The notes under the pieces: model-generated
Database searches by the model: none
Told to the model about the DNA's origin: nothing
What the model saw: only the letters and a program-made list of their open reading frames with translations
Shown: piece after piece, positions 1 through 9,366 of the stretch
Numbering within the stretch: position 1 is the first letter of the stretch
Layout: every line of letters starts with the position of its first letter
Assembly: GCF_000024945.1 (NCBI RefSeq)
Contig: NC_013520.1
Span: 296,001 to 360,000 of the forward strand
Source of the DNA: Veillonella parvula DSM 2008
GTDB lineage: Bacteria; Bacillota; Negativicutes; Veillonellales; Veillonellaceae
Reading direction: 5' to 3'
Length of the DNA stretch: 64,000 nucleotides
Made by a program: the position numbers and the translations under genes

Positions 1-964
1 TTGTACCACTATTGATTTTATCTGCTAACCAACCACCCACAGGACGAAGGGCACCTGCTACGAGTGGACCTATAAATGCGATGGAAGCAAATGGAATTTC
101 AGGGAATTCTTTGCCTACTAATAGACCAAGTGCTGCTGCGTAACCAGAGAATGCACCGAAAGAACATGTATAGAGCAATGTTAACGCCCATGTGTGCTTG
201 TTACCAAAGATTTGTACGAGGTTTTTAGGATTTGGTTTTTCTAGAGGTAGGTTATCCATGAAGCGAGTCATCAATGCAAGGATAACAACAAGAGGTACAA
301 CCCACATGAAAGCTGCATTAGCTAGATATACTGCGTTACCCTTAATAATTGTTGGCGTTACACCAAATACACTACCTAAAGCCGCAGATCCCATAGCAAA
401 TGGAGCTAGGAAGTAGATTACAGAAATGCCAAGATTACCAACGCCACCGTTGATACCAAGAGCTGTGCCTTTTTCAGATTTAGGGAAGAAGTTACCAATG
501 TATGCCATAGAGGATGAGAAGTTGCCACCTGCTAAACCGATAAGGGCTGTTAAAATCATAAATGTCGCATAAGAAGTTGTTGTATCTTGTACAGCAAAGC
601 CGAGCCACACAACAGGAACTAATAAGATAATTGTGGAAATAAATGTCCAGTTTTTACCGCCTAACAGTGCTGGCATGTATGTGTATACAAATCGCAATGT
701 GGCACCTACTAGGCCTGGTAAGGCAGCCAATGTAAATAATTGATCAGTAGTAAAGTTAAATCCAGCGCTATTTAGCTGAGCCGCAATGGTTGCCCATAAG
801 TACCAAACACAGAATGAAAGTGTTAAGGCAATAGTGGATATAACGAGGTTTTGTTTAGCAATTTTTTTGCCAAACTTTTCCCAAAATTCCGGATTCTCCG
901 GTTGCCAATTAGCCACGATTTCGCTGCGGCTTGCACCTACTTGAGGCATTTTTAGTTCGTTCAT
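1..964 (-). CDS. narK: NarK-type nitrate/nitrite MFS transporter (partial, 3' end outside window)
   Basis: Inner-membrane transporter of the nitrate/nitrite porter family that would import nitrate for the adjacent nitrate reductase or exchange it for nitrite. The reverse strand is open from an ATG at 964 to the window edge, giving about 321 residues, with a good AGGAG site just upstream. The N-terminus is a short hydrophilic stretch ending in NWQPENPEFWEKFGKKIAKQ, followed by hydrophobic helices. Near the window edge it reads GPLVAGALRPVGGWLADK, the signature loop of NarK/NasA proteins. It is divergent from the Crp-like regulator and nar operon, which supports the substrate. The C-terminal part is missing only because the window ends. 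Confidence 0.9.
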   Translation of the reverse strand, partial: MNELKMPQVGASRSEIVANWQPENPEFWEKFGKKIAKQNLVISTIALTLSFCVWYLWATIAAQLNSAGFNFTTDQLFTLAALPGLVGATLRFVYTYMPALLGGKNWTFISTIILLVPVVWLGFAVQDTTTSYATFMILTALIGLAGGNFSSSMAYIGNFFPKSEKGTALGINGGVGNLGISVIYFLAPFAMGSAALGSVFGVTPTIIKGNAVYLANAAFMWVVPLVVILALMTRFMDNLPLEKPNPKNLVQIFGNKHTWALTLLYTCSFGAFSGYAAALGLLVGKEFPEIPFASIAFIGPLVAGALRPVGGWLADKINSGT

Positions 965-1136
965 TTTGAACTTCTCCTTACTGTAACAACTATACACGTA
1001 GACAAGAAAAATATATAAGATTATATATAATATATATATATATAAATAGTAAAATCTAAAGAATTTCCATAGAAAGCATTCGATTTACTTACAAAACTGC
1101 GTTATAATTATTGTAGCATTAATATTTTTCAATGTC

Positions 1137-1194
1137 TTACATCACAGATATATTATATAGTGTAATTTTTTTTGTGAATGTGATGTAAAACACA
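1137..1194. promoter_or_regulatory. Crp/Fnr-type binding sites between narK and the regulator gene
   Basis: TTACATCACA (1137-1146) and TGTGATGTAA (1179-1188) are perfect 10-bp inverted repeats with centres 42 bp apart, close to four helical turns. The second overlaps TGTGATGTAAAACACA (1179-1194), which matches the Crp consensus TGTGA-N6-TCACA at nine of ten defined bases. The region lies between narK (minus) and the Crp-like regulator (plus). The rest of the 965-1325 gap is very AT-rich and shows no gene. Confidence 0.55.
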
Positions 1195-1325
1195 CATATT
1201 CTGAAATTAATAAGTTATAATAATCATATATATACGAAAAAGTATATAGTATACGTACTTTTACTATAAATAGATTAGTATAACTAATGGATTTTGTTAT
1301 AAAAGTACTGTGGAGTGATAATGGT

Positions 1326-2012
1326 ATGGATCAAAAATTAATTAACCAATTGCTTGCTTTGCCGGGTGAGGAACTACATCTTAAAAAAGGTGATTTTCTC
1401 TTCCGTGAGGGGGACAAGGCAGAATACTTTTACGTAGTAGTAAAAGGTAGAATGAGCATTAAGAAGTTCGAAGCTAGCGGGCACATTTTTGCGTTGCGTT
1501 TAGTAGGGCCGAATAATGTAATTGGTGAGGTTCCGTTGTATGAGGAGAACACTAGAACATATGTGTTCAACGCCATTGCTCGGGAGGATTGCTCTGTTTA
1601 TTGTATACGCTATGATGTGTTGGAAGGGGCTATTGCAAAAGACCATTCATTGGCTATTGCAATGATGAAAATCTACACTTTACATATGCGTCGTCAACAG
1701 GCAAAATACCGGGACTTGCTACTTTACGGCAAGAAGGGAGCATTCTATTCTACCTTGTTGCGCTTAGCCAATAGTTATGGTGTAAAGCGCGAGGATGGTA
1801 TCTTTATTGATATTGCCCTAACAAATCAAGAATTGGCTGAGTTTGCTGCCACATCAAGAGAAAGTTTAAATCGCATGTTAAGTGAGTTACGTAAGTTAGG
1901 CTATGTAGCCTATGACAAACACCATCTAGTAATCTGTGATTTTGACGCTTTAATCGGATTACTTGATTTAGAGGTTGATAGTATTGACCCTAATATTAGT
2001 AATATCGAATAA
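1326..2012 (+). CDS. Crp/Fnr-family transcriptional regulator
   Basis: Cytoplasmic DNA-binding regulator, probably controlling the flanking nitrate genes. It has an N-terminal cyclic-nucleotide-binding-like beta-roll (about residues 10-120), a dimer helix and a C-terminal winged helix with recognition sequence TSRESLNRMLSEL. The R-E-x-x-x-R spacing equals that of Crp (Arg180, Glu181, Arg185), predicting TGTGA half-sites. There is no N-terminal cysteine cluster, so it is not an Fe-S Fnr. I chose ATG 1326 (228 residues) because GGAG lies 10 bases upstream; an in-frame ATG at 1287 has no ribosome binding site. Sensing ligand (haem, redox or nucleotide) cannot be told from the sequence. Confidence 0.85.
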   Translation: MDQKLINQLLALPGEELHLKKGDFLFREGDKAEYFYVVVKGRMSIKKFEASGHIFALRLVGPNNVIGEVPLYEENTRTYVFNAIAREDCSVYCIRYDVLEGAIAKDHSLAIAMMKIYTLHMRRQQAKYRDLLLYGKKGAFYSTLLRLANSYGVKREDGIFIDIALTNQELAEFAATSRESLNRMLSELRKLGYVAYDKHHLVICDFDALIGLLDLEVDSIDPNISNIE

Positions 2013-2022
2013 CAGGATTTTC

Positions 2023-2060
2023 TCCCTTGTGTTAGCACATCTAGCACAAGGGATTTTTTT
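2023..2060 (+). terminator. Rho-independent terminator between the regulator gene and narG
   Basis: A 13-bp stem (2023-2035 with 2041-2053, one G-T wobble), loop CACAT, followed by seven T. It ends only 23 bp before the narG start codon and overlaps nothing else. Confidence 0.85.
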
Positions 2061-2083
2061 GTAGTTTTGAAGGAGGACATGAG

Positions 2084-5000
2084 ATGAGCTTGTTGTCTCA
2101 AAAGTTTAAGTTTCTTCGCAAGAAGGAAGTATCTCCAAACGGCCATCAAATCACAGAAGATGGAGGTCGTGAATGGGAAAATTATTATCGTGACCGTTGG
2201 TCTTACGATAAAGTTGTCCGCACAACGCATGGCGTAAACTGTACTGGTTCTTGTAGCTGGAATATTTATGTCAAAAACGGTGTTGTAGCCTGGGAAAATC
2301 AAGCAATTGACTACCCTGAAACACCAGATGATATGCCAGATTATGAACCACGTGGGTGCCCTCGTGGTGCAACATTCTCTTGGTATCTTTATAGCCCTTT
2401 GCGCGTAAAATATCCTTATGTACGTGGCGAATTGGTCGAGCTTTGGAGAGAAGCGAAGAAGCATGCTAAGAATCCAATCGAAGCTTGGAAATCTATCGTA
2501 GAAGATCCTGAAAAAGCGAAAAAATATAAGTCAGCCCGTGGTATGGGTGGCTTTGTGCGCTCCACATGGGATGAAGCAACAGAAATTACTGCAGCATCCT
2601 TACTATATACAGCAAAAACATATGGCCCTGACCGCAACGCAGGATTCTCTGTAATTCCTGCGATGTCCATGTTGTCCTATGCAGCAGGGGCTCGTTTCCT
2701 TAACTTGATGGGTGGCACACCATTGTCCTTCTATGACTGGTATGCCGATTTGCCACCTTCCAGCCCTCAAGTTTGGGGTGAACAAACTGATACACCTGAA
2801 TCTGGTGACTGGTATAATGCTGGTTACATCATGACGTGGGGTTCTAACGTACCGTTGACCCGTACGCCAGATGCTCACTTCTTGACAGAGGTTCGTTATA
2901 AAGGTACTAAAGTAGTATCCGTGTCTCCTGACTATGCGGAATCTACAACTTCTTCCGATGCATGGCTCAATGTAAAAGCTGGTACCGATGCGGCTCTTGC
3001 AATGGCAATGGGTCACGTTATCCTAAAAGAATATTACATCGACAAAGAAACTCCATACTTCAAAGAGTATGCAAAAGAGTTCACAGATATGCCATTCCTT
3101 GTACGCGTTGAAGATATCAACGGCACAGTTCAACCAGGCCGTTTCTTGAATGCTAAGGACTTAGGTCGCCAAGAGGAAGGCGCTGACTTCCAAATGGTAT
3201 TGATTGATGAATTAACAAATGAAATCGTTGTACCTAATGGTACAATGGGTGAACGTCACACGAACCCACAAAAATGGAATTTACGACTTGAAAATCGCGA
3301 CACAGGAGCTAAAATTGATCCTCGCTTATCCGTGTTTGATCAACGGGAAGATGTGACGATTGTTAAATTGCCGTACTTTGGTGATGAAGAGCACGAAGGT
3401 GTTATTGAACGTGCTATTCCTACTATTACGGTACAAACTGCAGATGGTCCTGTGAAAGTAACTACAGTGTATGACCTCATTCTTGCTAACTACGGTATTG
3501 ACCGTGGTATCGGTGGTGAAGTGGCTACAAGCTATACTGATGACACTCCATACACACCTACATGGCAAGAAAAAATCACTGGCGTAAAAGCGGACATTGC
3601 TATTGCTACAGCACGTGAATTTGCAGATAATGCTGAAAAAACGAAAGGTCGTTCCATGATTATCATGGGCGGTGGTATCAACCACTGGTACCATGCCGAT
3701 GTTATTTACCGTACTATTTTGAACCTTATCATGTTCTGTGGTACAGAAGGCGTTAATGGCGGTGGTTGGGCCCACTACGTAGGTCAAGAAAAGCTTCGTC
3801 CTGTTGAAGGTTGGGGTGGTATCATGACTGCCAATGACTGGAGTAAGGCTCCTCGTTTGCAAAATGGTACATCTTGGTTCTACTTTGCTACAGAACAATA
3901 TCGTTCTGACTGCATCGACTTGGCAGACCGCGTATCTAAATTGGCTAAACCTCGCTATCGTCATCCTGGGGATTACAACGTCTTAGCAGCTCGTTTAGGT
4001 TGGTTGCCATCCTATCCTACTTTCAATAAAGGTAGCCAAGAATTGATTAATGATGCTCGTGCAGCCGGTGCTAGTACAGAAGCGGAAATCAACCAATATG
4101 TGGCACAAGCCTTGAAAAATAAAGATTTACAATTCTGTGTAGAGGATCCAGCAGCTAAAGAAAACCATCCACGTAACTTGTTTGTATGGCGTGCGAACCT
4201 TATCGGTTCTTCTTCTAAAGGCCACGAATACTTCTTGAAACATTTATTAGGCACAAAAAATGCCGTATTGGAAGATGATGATGCTCCTACACGTCCAGAA
4301 GAAATTAAATGGCGTGAAGCAGATGGTGCGGGTAAGCTTGATCTCTTAATTGATATTGACTTCCGTATGGCGTCTACAGGTTTATATTCTGATATCGTGT
4401 TCCCCGCAGCTACATGGTATGAAAAAGAGGACTTGTCTTCTACGGACATGCATCCATATGTACATGTATTCCAAGCAGCTGTTGATTGCGCATGGGAAAC
4501 TAAATCCGACTGGGATACATTCCGCACCCTTGCAGAAACAGTATCTCGCGTAGCAAAAGAATCTGGCTTTACAGAATATGAAGATATTGTAGCTACCCCA
4601 CTTGGCCATGATAGCCCAGGCGAAGTAGCGCAACCAGAAGGTAAAGTTCTTGATTGGAGTAAAGGCGAATGTGAACCAATCCCTGGTAAAACAATGCCGA
4701 ACCTCGTTCATGTAAAACGCGATTACAGTCAGATCTTTGAAAAATACATTGCTTTAGGACCTAATATCGAAAATAAAATGGGTGCTCACGGTTTGGCGTG
4801 GGATGTATCTGACGAATATCAAACATTGTATGGTCAAAATGGTACGATTGATAATCCAGACTTCATTTCTCATGGCCGTCCAAGCATTTACGAATGTAAG
4901 GAAGCTTGTAATGTTGTATTAACATTATCTTCTTGTACAAATGGTAAATTAGCGGTTCGTTCTTGGAAAGCGATGGAAGAAAAAACAGGTCTTTCTGGGC

Positions 5001-5761
5001 TTGAAAAGAATGCAAAAGGTCGCGAACAAGAAAAGATTACTTTCGATGACATGGTTCGTCAACCACGCTTTATCATTAGCTCTGTAACAAGTACAGGTAA
5101 GAACGATAAAAACCGTCGTTATTCCCCATTTACAACATCTACAGAAGATAAGGTACCATTCCGTACTGTAACAGGTCGTCAATCGTTCTATTGTGATCAT
5201 GAAATGATGCGCGACTATGGCGAAGCTATGGCAGTGTACAAACCTGTATTGTCATATAAACCAGTACAAGGTGATTATAAACAAGAAGGTATTCCAGAAA
5301 TTACATTGAAATACTTAACTCCACATAATAAGTGGTCTACACATAGTATGTACTTTGATAGCCAACAAATGTTGACATTATTCCGCGGTGGCCAAACAAT
5401 TTGGCTTAACGAAGATGATGCAGCAGAAATTGGTGTTAAAGATAACGACTGGGTAGAAGCTTTCAATAAAAATGGTGTAGTTGCAGCTCGTGCAGTTGTA
5501 TCTCCACGTATTCCTCGTGGCATTTCTTATATGCATCACTCCCAAGACCGTCACATCAACGTTCCTGGTACGCAAGTTAAGAAAGATCGTCGCGGTGGTA
5601 CACACAATGCGCCAACTCATATTCACATGAAGCCGACACACATGATCGGCGGTTATGGTCAATTGAGCTATGGCTTTAACTACTATGGCCCAACTGGTAA
5701 CCAACGTGATATGACAATTGTGGCTCGTAAATTGAAGGAGGTGGATTGGCTTGAAGATTAA
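2084..5761 (+). CDS. narG: Respiratory nitrate reductase alpha subunit (Mo-bisMGD catalytic subunit)
   Basis: Catalytic subunit that reduces nitrate to nitrite on the cytoplasmic side of the membrane, taking electrons from NarH. The 1225-residue length is close to E. coli NarG (1247), and near-identical blocks run along the whole protein. The FS0 cluster ligands are visible as His49, Cys53, Cys57 and Cys92 (HGVNCTGSC and RGCPRGA). The block DLPPSSPQVWGEQTD contains the expected aspartate ligand of molybdenum. No Tat or Sec signal is present, as expected for the inward-facing NarG type. AGGAGG lies 7 bases before the ATG. It overlaps narH by 11 bases, indicating a narGHJI operon. Confidence 0.98.
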   Translation: MSLLSQKFKFLRKKEVSPNGHQITEDGGREWENYYRDRWSYDKVVRTTHGVNCTGSCSWNIYVKNGVVAWENQAIDYPETPDDMPDYEPRGCPRGATFSWYLYSPLRVKYPYVRGELVELWREAKKHAKNPIEAWKSIVEDPEKAKKYKSARGMGGFVRSTWDEATEITAASLLYTAKTYGPDRNAGFSVIPAMSMLSYAAGARFLNLMGGTPLSFYDWYADLPPSSPQVWGEQTDTPESGDWYNAGYIMTWGSNVPLTRTPDAHFLTEVRYKGTKVVSVSPDYAESTTSSDAWLNVKAGTDAALAMAMGHVILKEYYIDKETPYFKEYAKEFTDMPFLVRVEDINGTVQPGRFLNAKDLGRQEEGADFQMVLIDELTNEIVVPNGTMGERHTNPQKWNLRLENRDTGAKIDPRLSVFDQREDVTIVKLPYFGDEEHEGVIERAIPTITVQTADGPVKVTTVYDLILANYGIDRGIGGEVATSYTDDTPYTPTWQEKITGVKADIAIATAREFADNAEKTKGRSMIIMGGGINHWYHADVIYRTILNLIMFCGTEGVNGGGWAHYVGQEKLRPVEGWGGIMTANDWSKAPRLQNGTSWFYFATEQYRSDCIDLADRVSKLAKPRYRHPGDYNVLAARLGWLPSYPTFNKGSQELINDARAAGASTEAEINQYVAQALKNKDLQFCVEDPAAKENHPRNLFVWRANLIGSSSKGHEYFLKHLLGTKNAVLEDDDAPTRPEEIKWREADGAGKLDLLIDIDFRMASTGLYSDIVFPAATWYEKEDLSSTDMHPYVHVFQAAVDCAWETKSDWDTFRTLAETVSRVAKESGFTEYEDIVATPLGHDSPGEVAQPEGKVLDWSKGECEPIPGKTMPNLVHVKRDYSQIFEKYIALGPNIENKMGAHGLAWDVSDEYQTLYGQNGTIDNPDFISHGRPSIYECKEACNVVLTLSSCTNGKLAVRSWKAMEEKTGLSGLEKNAKGREQEKITFDDMVRQPRFIISSVTSTGKNDKNRRYSPFTTSTEDKVPFRTVTGRQSFYCDHEMMRDYGEAMAVYKPVLSYKPVQGDYKQEGIPEITLKYLTPHNKWSTHSMYFDSQQMLTLFRGGQTIWLNEDDAAEIGVKDNDWVEAFNKNGVVAARAVVSPRIPRGISYMHHSQDRHINVPGTQVKKDRRGGTHNAPTHIHMKPTHMIGGYGQLSYGFNYYGPTGNQRDMTIVARKLKEVDWLED

Positions 5762-7184
5762 AGCTCAAGTATCCATGGTCCTAAATTTGGACAAGTGTTT
5801 AGGCTGTCATACATGCTCTATTACTTGTAAAAATACATGGACGAACCGCGAAGGCGCGGAATATATGTACTTTAATAACGTGGAAACCCGCCCTGGCGTG
5901 GGTTACCCACGTAATTGGGAAAACCAAGAGAAATGGAAGGGTGGCTGGACTCTCGATAAAAGCGGTAATTTGGCGCTTTCCACAGGCTCTAAAGGCTCTC
6001 GATTGATGAAGTTGTTCTATCATCCAGAACAACCAGAAATTACGGATTACTTTGAACCTTGGACATACGATTATGAAACATTAATTCATACCGGTCGTAA
6101 AAATAATCAACCTGTAGCACGTCCTCGTTCTTTGTTAACAAAGCAAAAAATGGAAGTAACATGGGGCCCTAACTGGGATGATGATTTGGCTGGTGGTCAT
6201 CATGCACGGGAAGATGTGAACTTGGCTAAGATGGGTGATGATATCGTATTTGACTACGAAGAAGTATTCATGCGTTATTTACCACGTCTTTGTAACCACT
6301 GTTTGAATCCTGCATGTGTAGCAGCATGTCCATCCGGTGCTATCTACAAGCGTGATGAAGATGGTGTTGTACTTGTTTCTCAAGATGTATGCCGCGGTTG
6401 GAGACATTGCGTTCCATCTTGCCCATACAAAAAAATCTTCTATAACTGGGAAACGAATAAAGCTGAAAAATGTGTATTCTGTTACCCTCGTTTGGAAAAT
6501 GGTCTGCCTCAAATATGCGCTGAAACATGTGTAGGTCGTATGCGCTATGTTGGTGTAGTCTTATACGATATGGACAAAGTTCAAGAAATGGCAGCTACGA
6601 AGGATGAACAAGACATCTACCAAAATACAGTAGATTTAATCTTGGACCCTAATGATCCAGAGGTTATTAAAGCCGCTCGCGAAGCAGGTATCTCTGAAGC
6701 ATTCTTGAAAGCAGCTAAAAAATCTCCTGTTTACAAGCTTGTAAAAGAATGGGGCGTTGCATTGCCATTGCATCCAGAGTATCGCACATTGCCAATGGTT
6801 TGGTATGTGCCACCGCTCAGCCCAATTTTACAACGTGTTACATCTGATGTATACTTGCCAGATGCACATGAAATGCGCGTGCCTGTACAATACTTAGCTA
6901 ATATGTTTACTGCTGGTAATACAGATATTTTAGCTCGTGTATTACAACGCATTCTCGATATGCGTGAATACATGCGTCGCCGTGAAACAGGTGATGAAGC
7001 AATCGCTCATGAAGTAGATCTTACAGAAGAGCAAATGTATGCTATGTACAAATTGTTAGCCTTGTCTAAATATAATGATCGTTTTGTTATCCCATCTGAT
7101 GTTAATGTATCTCGCGAAGGTCGCTTAGAAATGCAACACAATCGTGGTTTTGCATGCCCGACAGGGGGTTGCCATAATGGATGA
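5751..7184 (+). CDS. narH: Respiratory nitrate reductase beta subunit (Fe-S electron transfer)
   Basis: Carries electrons from the NarI haems to NarG through four Fe-S clusters. Cysteine groups visible are CLGCHTCSITC near the N-terminus, CNHCLNPACVAACP, CRGWRHCVPSCP and CVFCYPR. The Trp in CRGWRHC is the residue that makes one cluster 3Fe-4S in the E. coli enzyme. The start is TTG 5751, chosen because AAGGAGGTGG precedes it and MKIKAQVSMVLNLDKC aligns with the known NarH N-terminus. It overlaps narG by 11 bases and narJ by 8. At 477 residues it is slightly shorter than E. coli NarH because the C-terminal tail is reduced. Confidence 0.97.
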   Translation: MKIKAQVSMVLNLDKCLGCHTCSITCKNTWTNREGAEYMYFNNVETRPGVGYPRNWENQEKWKGGWTLDKSGNLALSTGSKGSRLMKLFYHPEQPEITDYFEPWTYDYETLIHTGRKNNQPVARPRSLLTKQKMEVTWGPNWDDDLAGGHHAREDVNLAKMGDDIVFDYEEVFMRYLPRLCNHCLNPACVAACPSGAIYKRDEDGVVLVSQDVCRGWRHCVPSCPYKKIFYNWETNKAEKCVFCYPRLENGLPQICAETCVGRMRYVGVVLYDMDKVQEMAATKDEQDIYQNTVDLILDPNDPEVIKAAREAGISEAFLKAAKKSPVYKLVKEWGVALPLHPEYRTLPMVWYVPPLSPILQRVTSDVYLPDAHEMRVPVQYLANMFTAGNTDILARVLQRILDMREYMRRRETGDEAIAHEVDLTEEQMYAMYKLLALSKYNDRFVIPSDVNVSREGRLEMQHNRGFACPTGGCHNG

Positions 7185-7701
7185 TGCACAAAAAATAGCT
7201 CTCATTGCTTCTTTTTTGCTTCGGTATCCAGATGAATCTTGGTACAATGAACTTGGTGAATGGAAAGAGGATACTCGCTCTGTTGAGCATCCTCAACTTC
7301 GCCAAGGATTGTTAGAGTTCTTTGATTACATTGAAGAAACGGATCGTAAGGCCTTTGAAGACCAATACGTACGTATCTTTGACTTCAGTCGTAATACAAC
7401 GATGTACTTATCAACTTACGAATTGCAAGGTACAGGGGAACAAGCAGAGGAACTCGTTAAATATAAAGCCTTCTTCCTAGAAAATGGCTATGATTTACCA
7501 AAGGAGATGCCTGACTATATTCCAGCTATTTTAGAGTTATGTGCAGTTATCGAACCTGAAAAGGCTCGTGAAGTATATGATTATTGTAAACCAAAGCTAG
7601 AATATATTAGGGATCGATTGATCGAAGCAAAACTGACCTATGCATTCTTATTTGATATCATATTGTCGGTTGCAAATGGATTGGAGGACGGTGCACGATG
7701 A
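7177..7701 (+). CDS. narJ: Nitrate reductase molybdenum cofactor assembly chaperone
   Basis: NarJ/TorD-family cytoplasmic chaperone that binds apo-NarG and allows molybdenum cofactor insertion and membrane docking; it is not part of the final enzyme. It is an all-helical acidic protein of 174 residues with the family-typical opening ALIASFLLRYPDESWY and the YLSTYELQGTG segment. ATG 7177 is preceded by a run of five G (7164-7168) and lies within the end of narH. It overlaps narI by ATGA, so the four nar genes are translationally coupled. It is somewhat shorter than E. coli NarJ. Confidence 0.93.
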   Translation: MDDAQKIALIASFLLRYPDESWYNELGEWKEDTRSVEHPQLRQGLLEFFDYIEETDRKAFEDQYVRIFDFSRNTTMYLSTYELQGTGEQAEELVKYKAFFLENGYDLPKEMPDYIPAILELCAVIEPEKAREVYDYCKPKLEYIRDRLIEAKLTYAFLFDIILSVANGLEDGAR

Positions 7702-8369
7702 ATCTATTTTTATGGGGCGCTTTGCCATATATTGCGTTTACCTTCTTAATCGTAGGCACACTTGTTCGTTTCTTCTACTTTGAAAGAAACTGGACTACAA
7801 AATCAAGTGAATTTTTAGAGAAAAAACAATTACGTATTGCCAATCCATTGTTCCACTTTGGTTTGCTATGCGTTATCGGCGGTCACGTAGTAGGTGTATT
7901 AGTACCTAAAACTTGGACTGCAGCTATGGGTATTAATGACCATATGTACCATGAAGGTGCATTGTATATGGGTGCTGTAGCGGGTATCATCTTTATCGTT
8001 GGTTTCTTGCTCTTGATGAAACGCCGCTTTACTGTACCTGCTATGAAAGTAAATACATCTGGCTTTGATAAATGGCTATATTTATTTTTAACATTGGCTA
8101 TCTTTAGTGGTATGGCCGGTACATTACTTAATGCATCTGGCTTCTTTGATTACCGTGTATCCATCGGTCCATGGTTCCGTAGCTTACTATCCTTTATGCC
8201 GGATCCATCCTTGATGGAAGGTGTACCATTCATGTTTAAATTCCATATGTTGGCATGGATGGTGGTTGCTATTATCTTCCCATTCAGCCGTTTGGTACAC
8301 TGCTTGAGTGTTCCACTCAACTATTTAACACGTCCGTTCATCGTATATCGTAAACGGGATCAAAAATAA
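7698..8369 (+). CDS. narI: Respiratory nitrate reductase gamma subunit (cytochrome b)
   Basis: Membrane cytochrome b that oxidises quinol and anchors NarGH. The 223-residue protein has five predicted membrane helices. The four haem-ligand histidines are in place: His53 and His63 in the second helix (FHFG and GGH), His183 and His201 in the last helix (FKFHMLAW and RLVHCLSVP), with spacing equal to E. coli His56/66/187/205. Its start overlaps the narJ stop (ATGA). A strong terminator follows at 8423, closing the operon. Confidence 0.96.
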   Translation: MNLFLWGALPYIAFTFLIVGTLVRFFYFERNWTTKSSEFLEKKQLRIANPLFHFGLLCVIGGHVVGVLVPKTWTAAMGINDHMYHEGALYMGAVAGIIFIVGFLLLMKRRFTVPAMKVNTSGFDKWLYLFLTLAIFSGMAGTLLNASGFFDYRVSIGPWFRSLLSFMPDPSLMEGVPFMFKFHMLAWMVVAIIFPFSRLVHCLSVPLNYLTRPFIVYRKRDQK

Positions 8370-8422
8370 TTAGGATGATGATTAATTTGTATGCCTATAT
8401 ATAATAGGATTCATTAATCTAT

Positions 8423-8473
8423 GGCCCCTTGTAGTGGTGAAAGCATATGCTCACAACTATGAGGGGCTTTTTA
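8423..8473 (+). terminator. Terminator after narGHJI
   Basis: A long imperfect hairpin with GGCCCCTTGTAGT pairing to ACTATGAGGGGCT, followed by five T. Confidence 0.8.
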
Positions 8474-8495
8474 TTTACCGATTCTGTATTAGTAG

Positions 8496-8539
8496 ATTAC
8501 AATGTATTCTCTGTAGAGAAAAAATTTATTCATTGTAAT
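8496..8539. promoter_or_regulatory. Nested inverted repeats upstream of the first ferric-reductase-like gene
   Basis: ATTACAATG (8496-8504) and CATTGTAAT (8531-8539) are perfect inverted repeats that enclose a second palindrome, TTCTCT-GT-AGAGAA (8507-8520). It lies about 155 bp upstream of the next start codon in an AT-rich gap (8474-8693). No regulator is assigned; it could be an operator or a small RNA hairpin. Confidence 0.4.
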
Positions 8540-8693
8540 AAACTTAGAATTACTATAATAGGCATTTTAATTTAGAATTATTCTTATAATATATACTACG
8601 TATCTAATATAAGTAATCTACAAAATTCGATTTAAATGATAAACTATATCGTATAGATTGAATTTTTTAGGTATTATTTTCGAGAGGTATATG

Positions 8694-9296
8694 ATGAATC
8701 AAGTTGAAACAAAACAGAAAAAAAGTATTTACCATATCTTTGTATGGATTGCTATTTTCTCCTTAGTTATGATCGGTTTATTAGAGTGGGGCTACATGGC
8801 CGGTGGTCGTGCCTTTGGTAACTATAAAGTGTATACGGGTCTTGTGCCATGGTGTGTATGGATCGTCATGACCTATTTAGCGACTCGCCCTAAATGGTTT
8901 ACAAGCCGCTATAACTTAGGTGACATGTATAAGGTACACCGTGCATTAGGTATTGCCACGGTAGCTGTTATTGCATTCCATTTATATCTCTATTTTGGTA
9001 AAGCGGCTAAATCCATCCTTGGTTGGTGGGGCGGATATGTGGCTCTTACCTCCTTTGGTATTGCTACAATCTCTGGCCTTGCGTTCTTAACTCCAAAACT
9101 TAGAAAGGTTACACCATCTGGTCGTAATGTAGGTATTTGGTTACATCGATTAAATCTTGTAGCACTTGTTGCTGCAGATATCCATATTCATGGTTTTAAT
9201 CGTATTTCTAAAATGGTGCCATTCTTACAAGTGTTTGATATTATTACATACGGTCTCGTTCTTTACTGCATTTACTTGATGTTTAAAAAGAAATAA
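8694..9296 (+). CDS. Ferric-reductase-like transmembrane cytochrome b, paralogue 1
   Basis: Integral membrane protein of about 200 residues resembling the ferric reductase-like transmembrane domain (haem-binding four-to-six helix bundle) without any FAD/NAD domain. Candidate haem histidines occur in VHRALGI, AFHLYLYF, LHRLNL and DIHIHGF. About half the residues match the second copy at 10998, especially GGRxFGN, YxATxPKWF and SKMVPFLxVFD. ATG 8694 is chosen because GAGG ends six bases before it; the ATG three bases earlier would be too close. It probably moves electrons across the inner membrane, but partner and substrate are unknown. A terminator follows, so it is transcribed apart from the porin. 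Confidence 0.75.
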   Translation: MNQVETKQKKSIYHIFVWIAIFSLVMIGLLEWGYMAGGRAFGNYKVYTGLVPWCVWIVMTYLATRPKWFTSRYNLGDMYKVHRALGIATVAVIAFHLYLYFGKAAKSILGWWGGYVALTSFGIATISGLAFLTPKLRKVTPSGRNVGIWLHRLNLVALVAADIHIHGFNRISKMVPFLQVFDIITYGLVLYCIYLMFKKK

Positions 9297-9310
9297 TATG
9301 AATTATTAGA

Positions 9311-9341
9311 ATCCCTTCTGTATCATGCAGAAGGGATTTTT
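9311..9341 (+). terminator. Terminator after ferric-reductase-like gene 1
   Basis: A perfect 10-bp stem ATCCCTTCTG / CAGAAGGGAT with a 7-base loop and a T-rich tail. Confidence 0.85.
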
Positions 9342-9366
9342 CGTTACATTTATAGTTTCTAGTAAA

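Noticed and set aside
2084-5761. Several open frames of 80-210 codons antisense to narG
   Set aside because: All fall inside narG, whose identity is certain; none has a ribosome site or recognisable domain.
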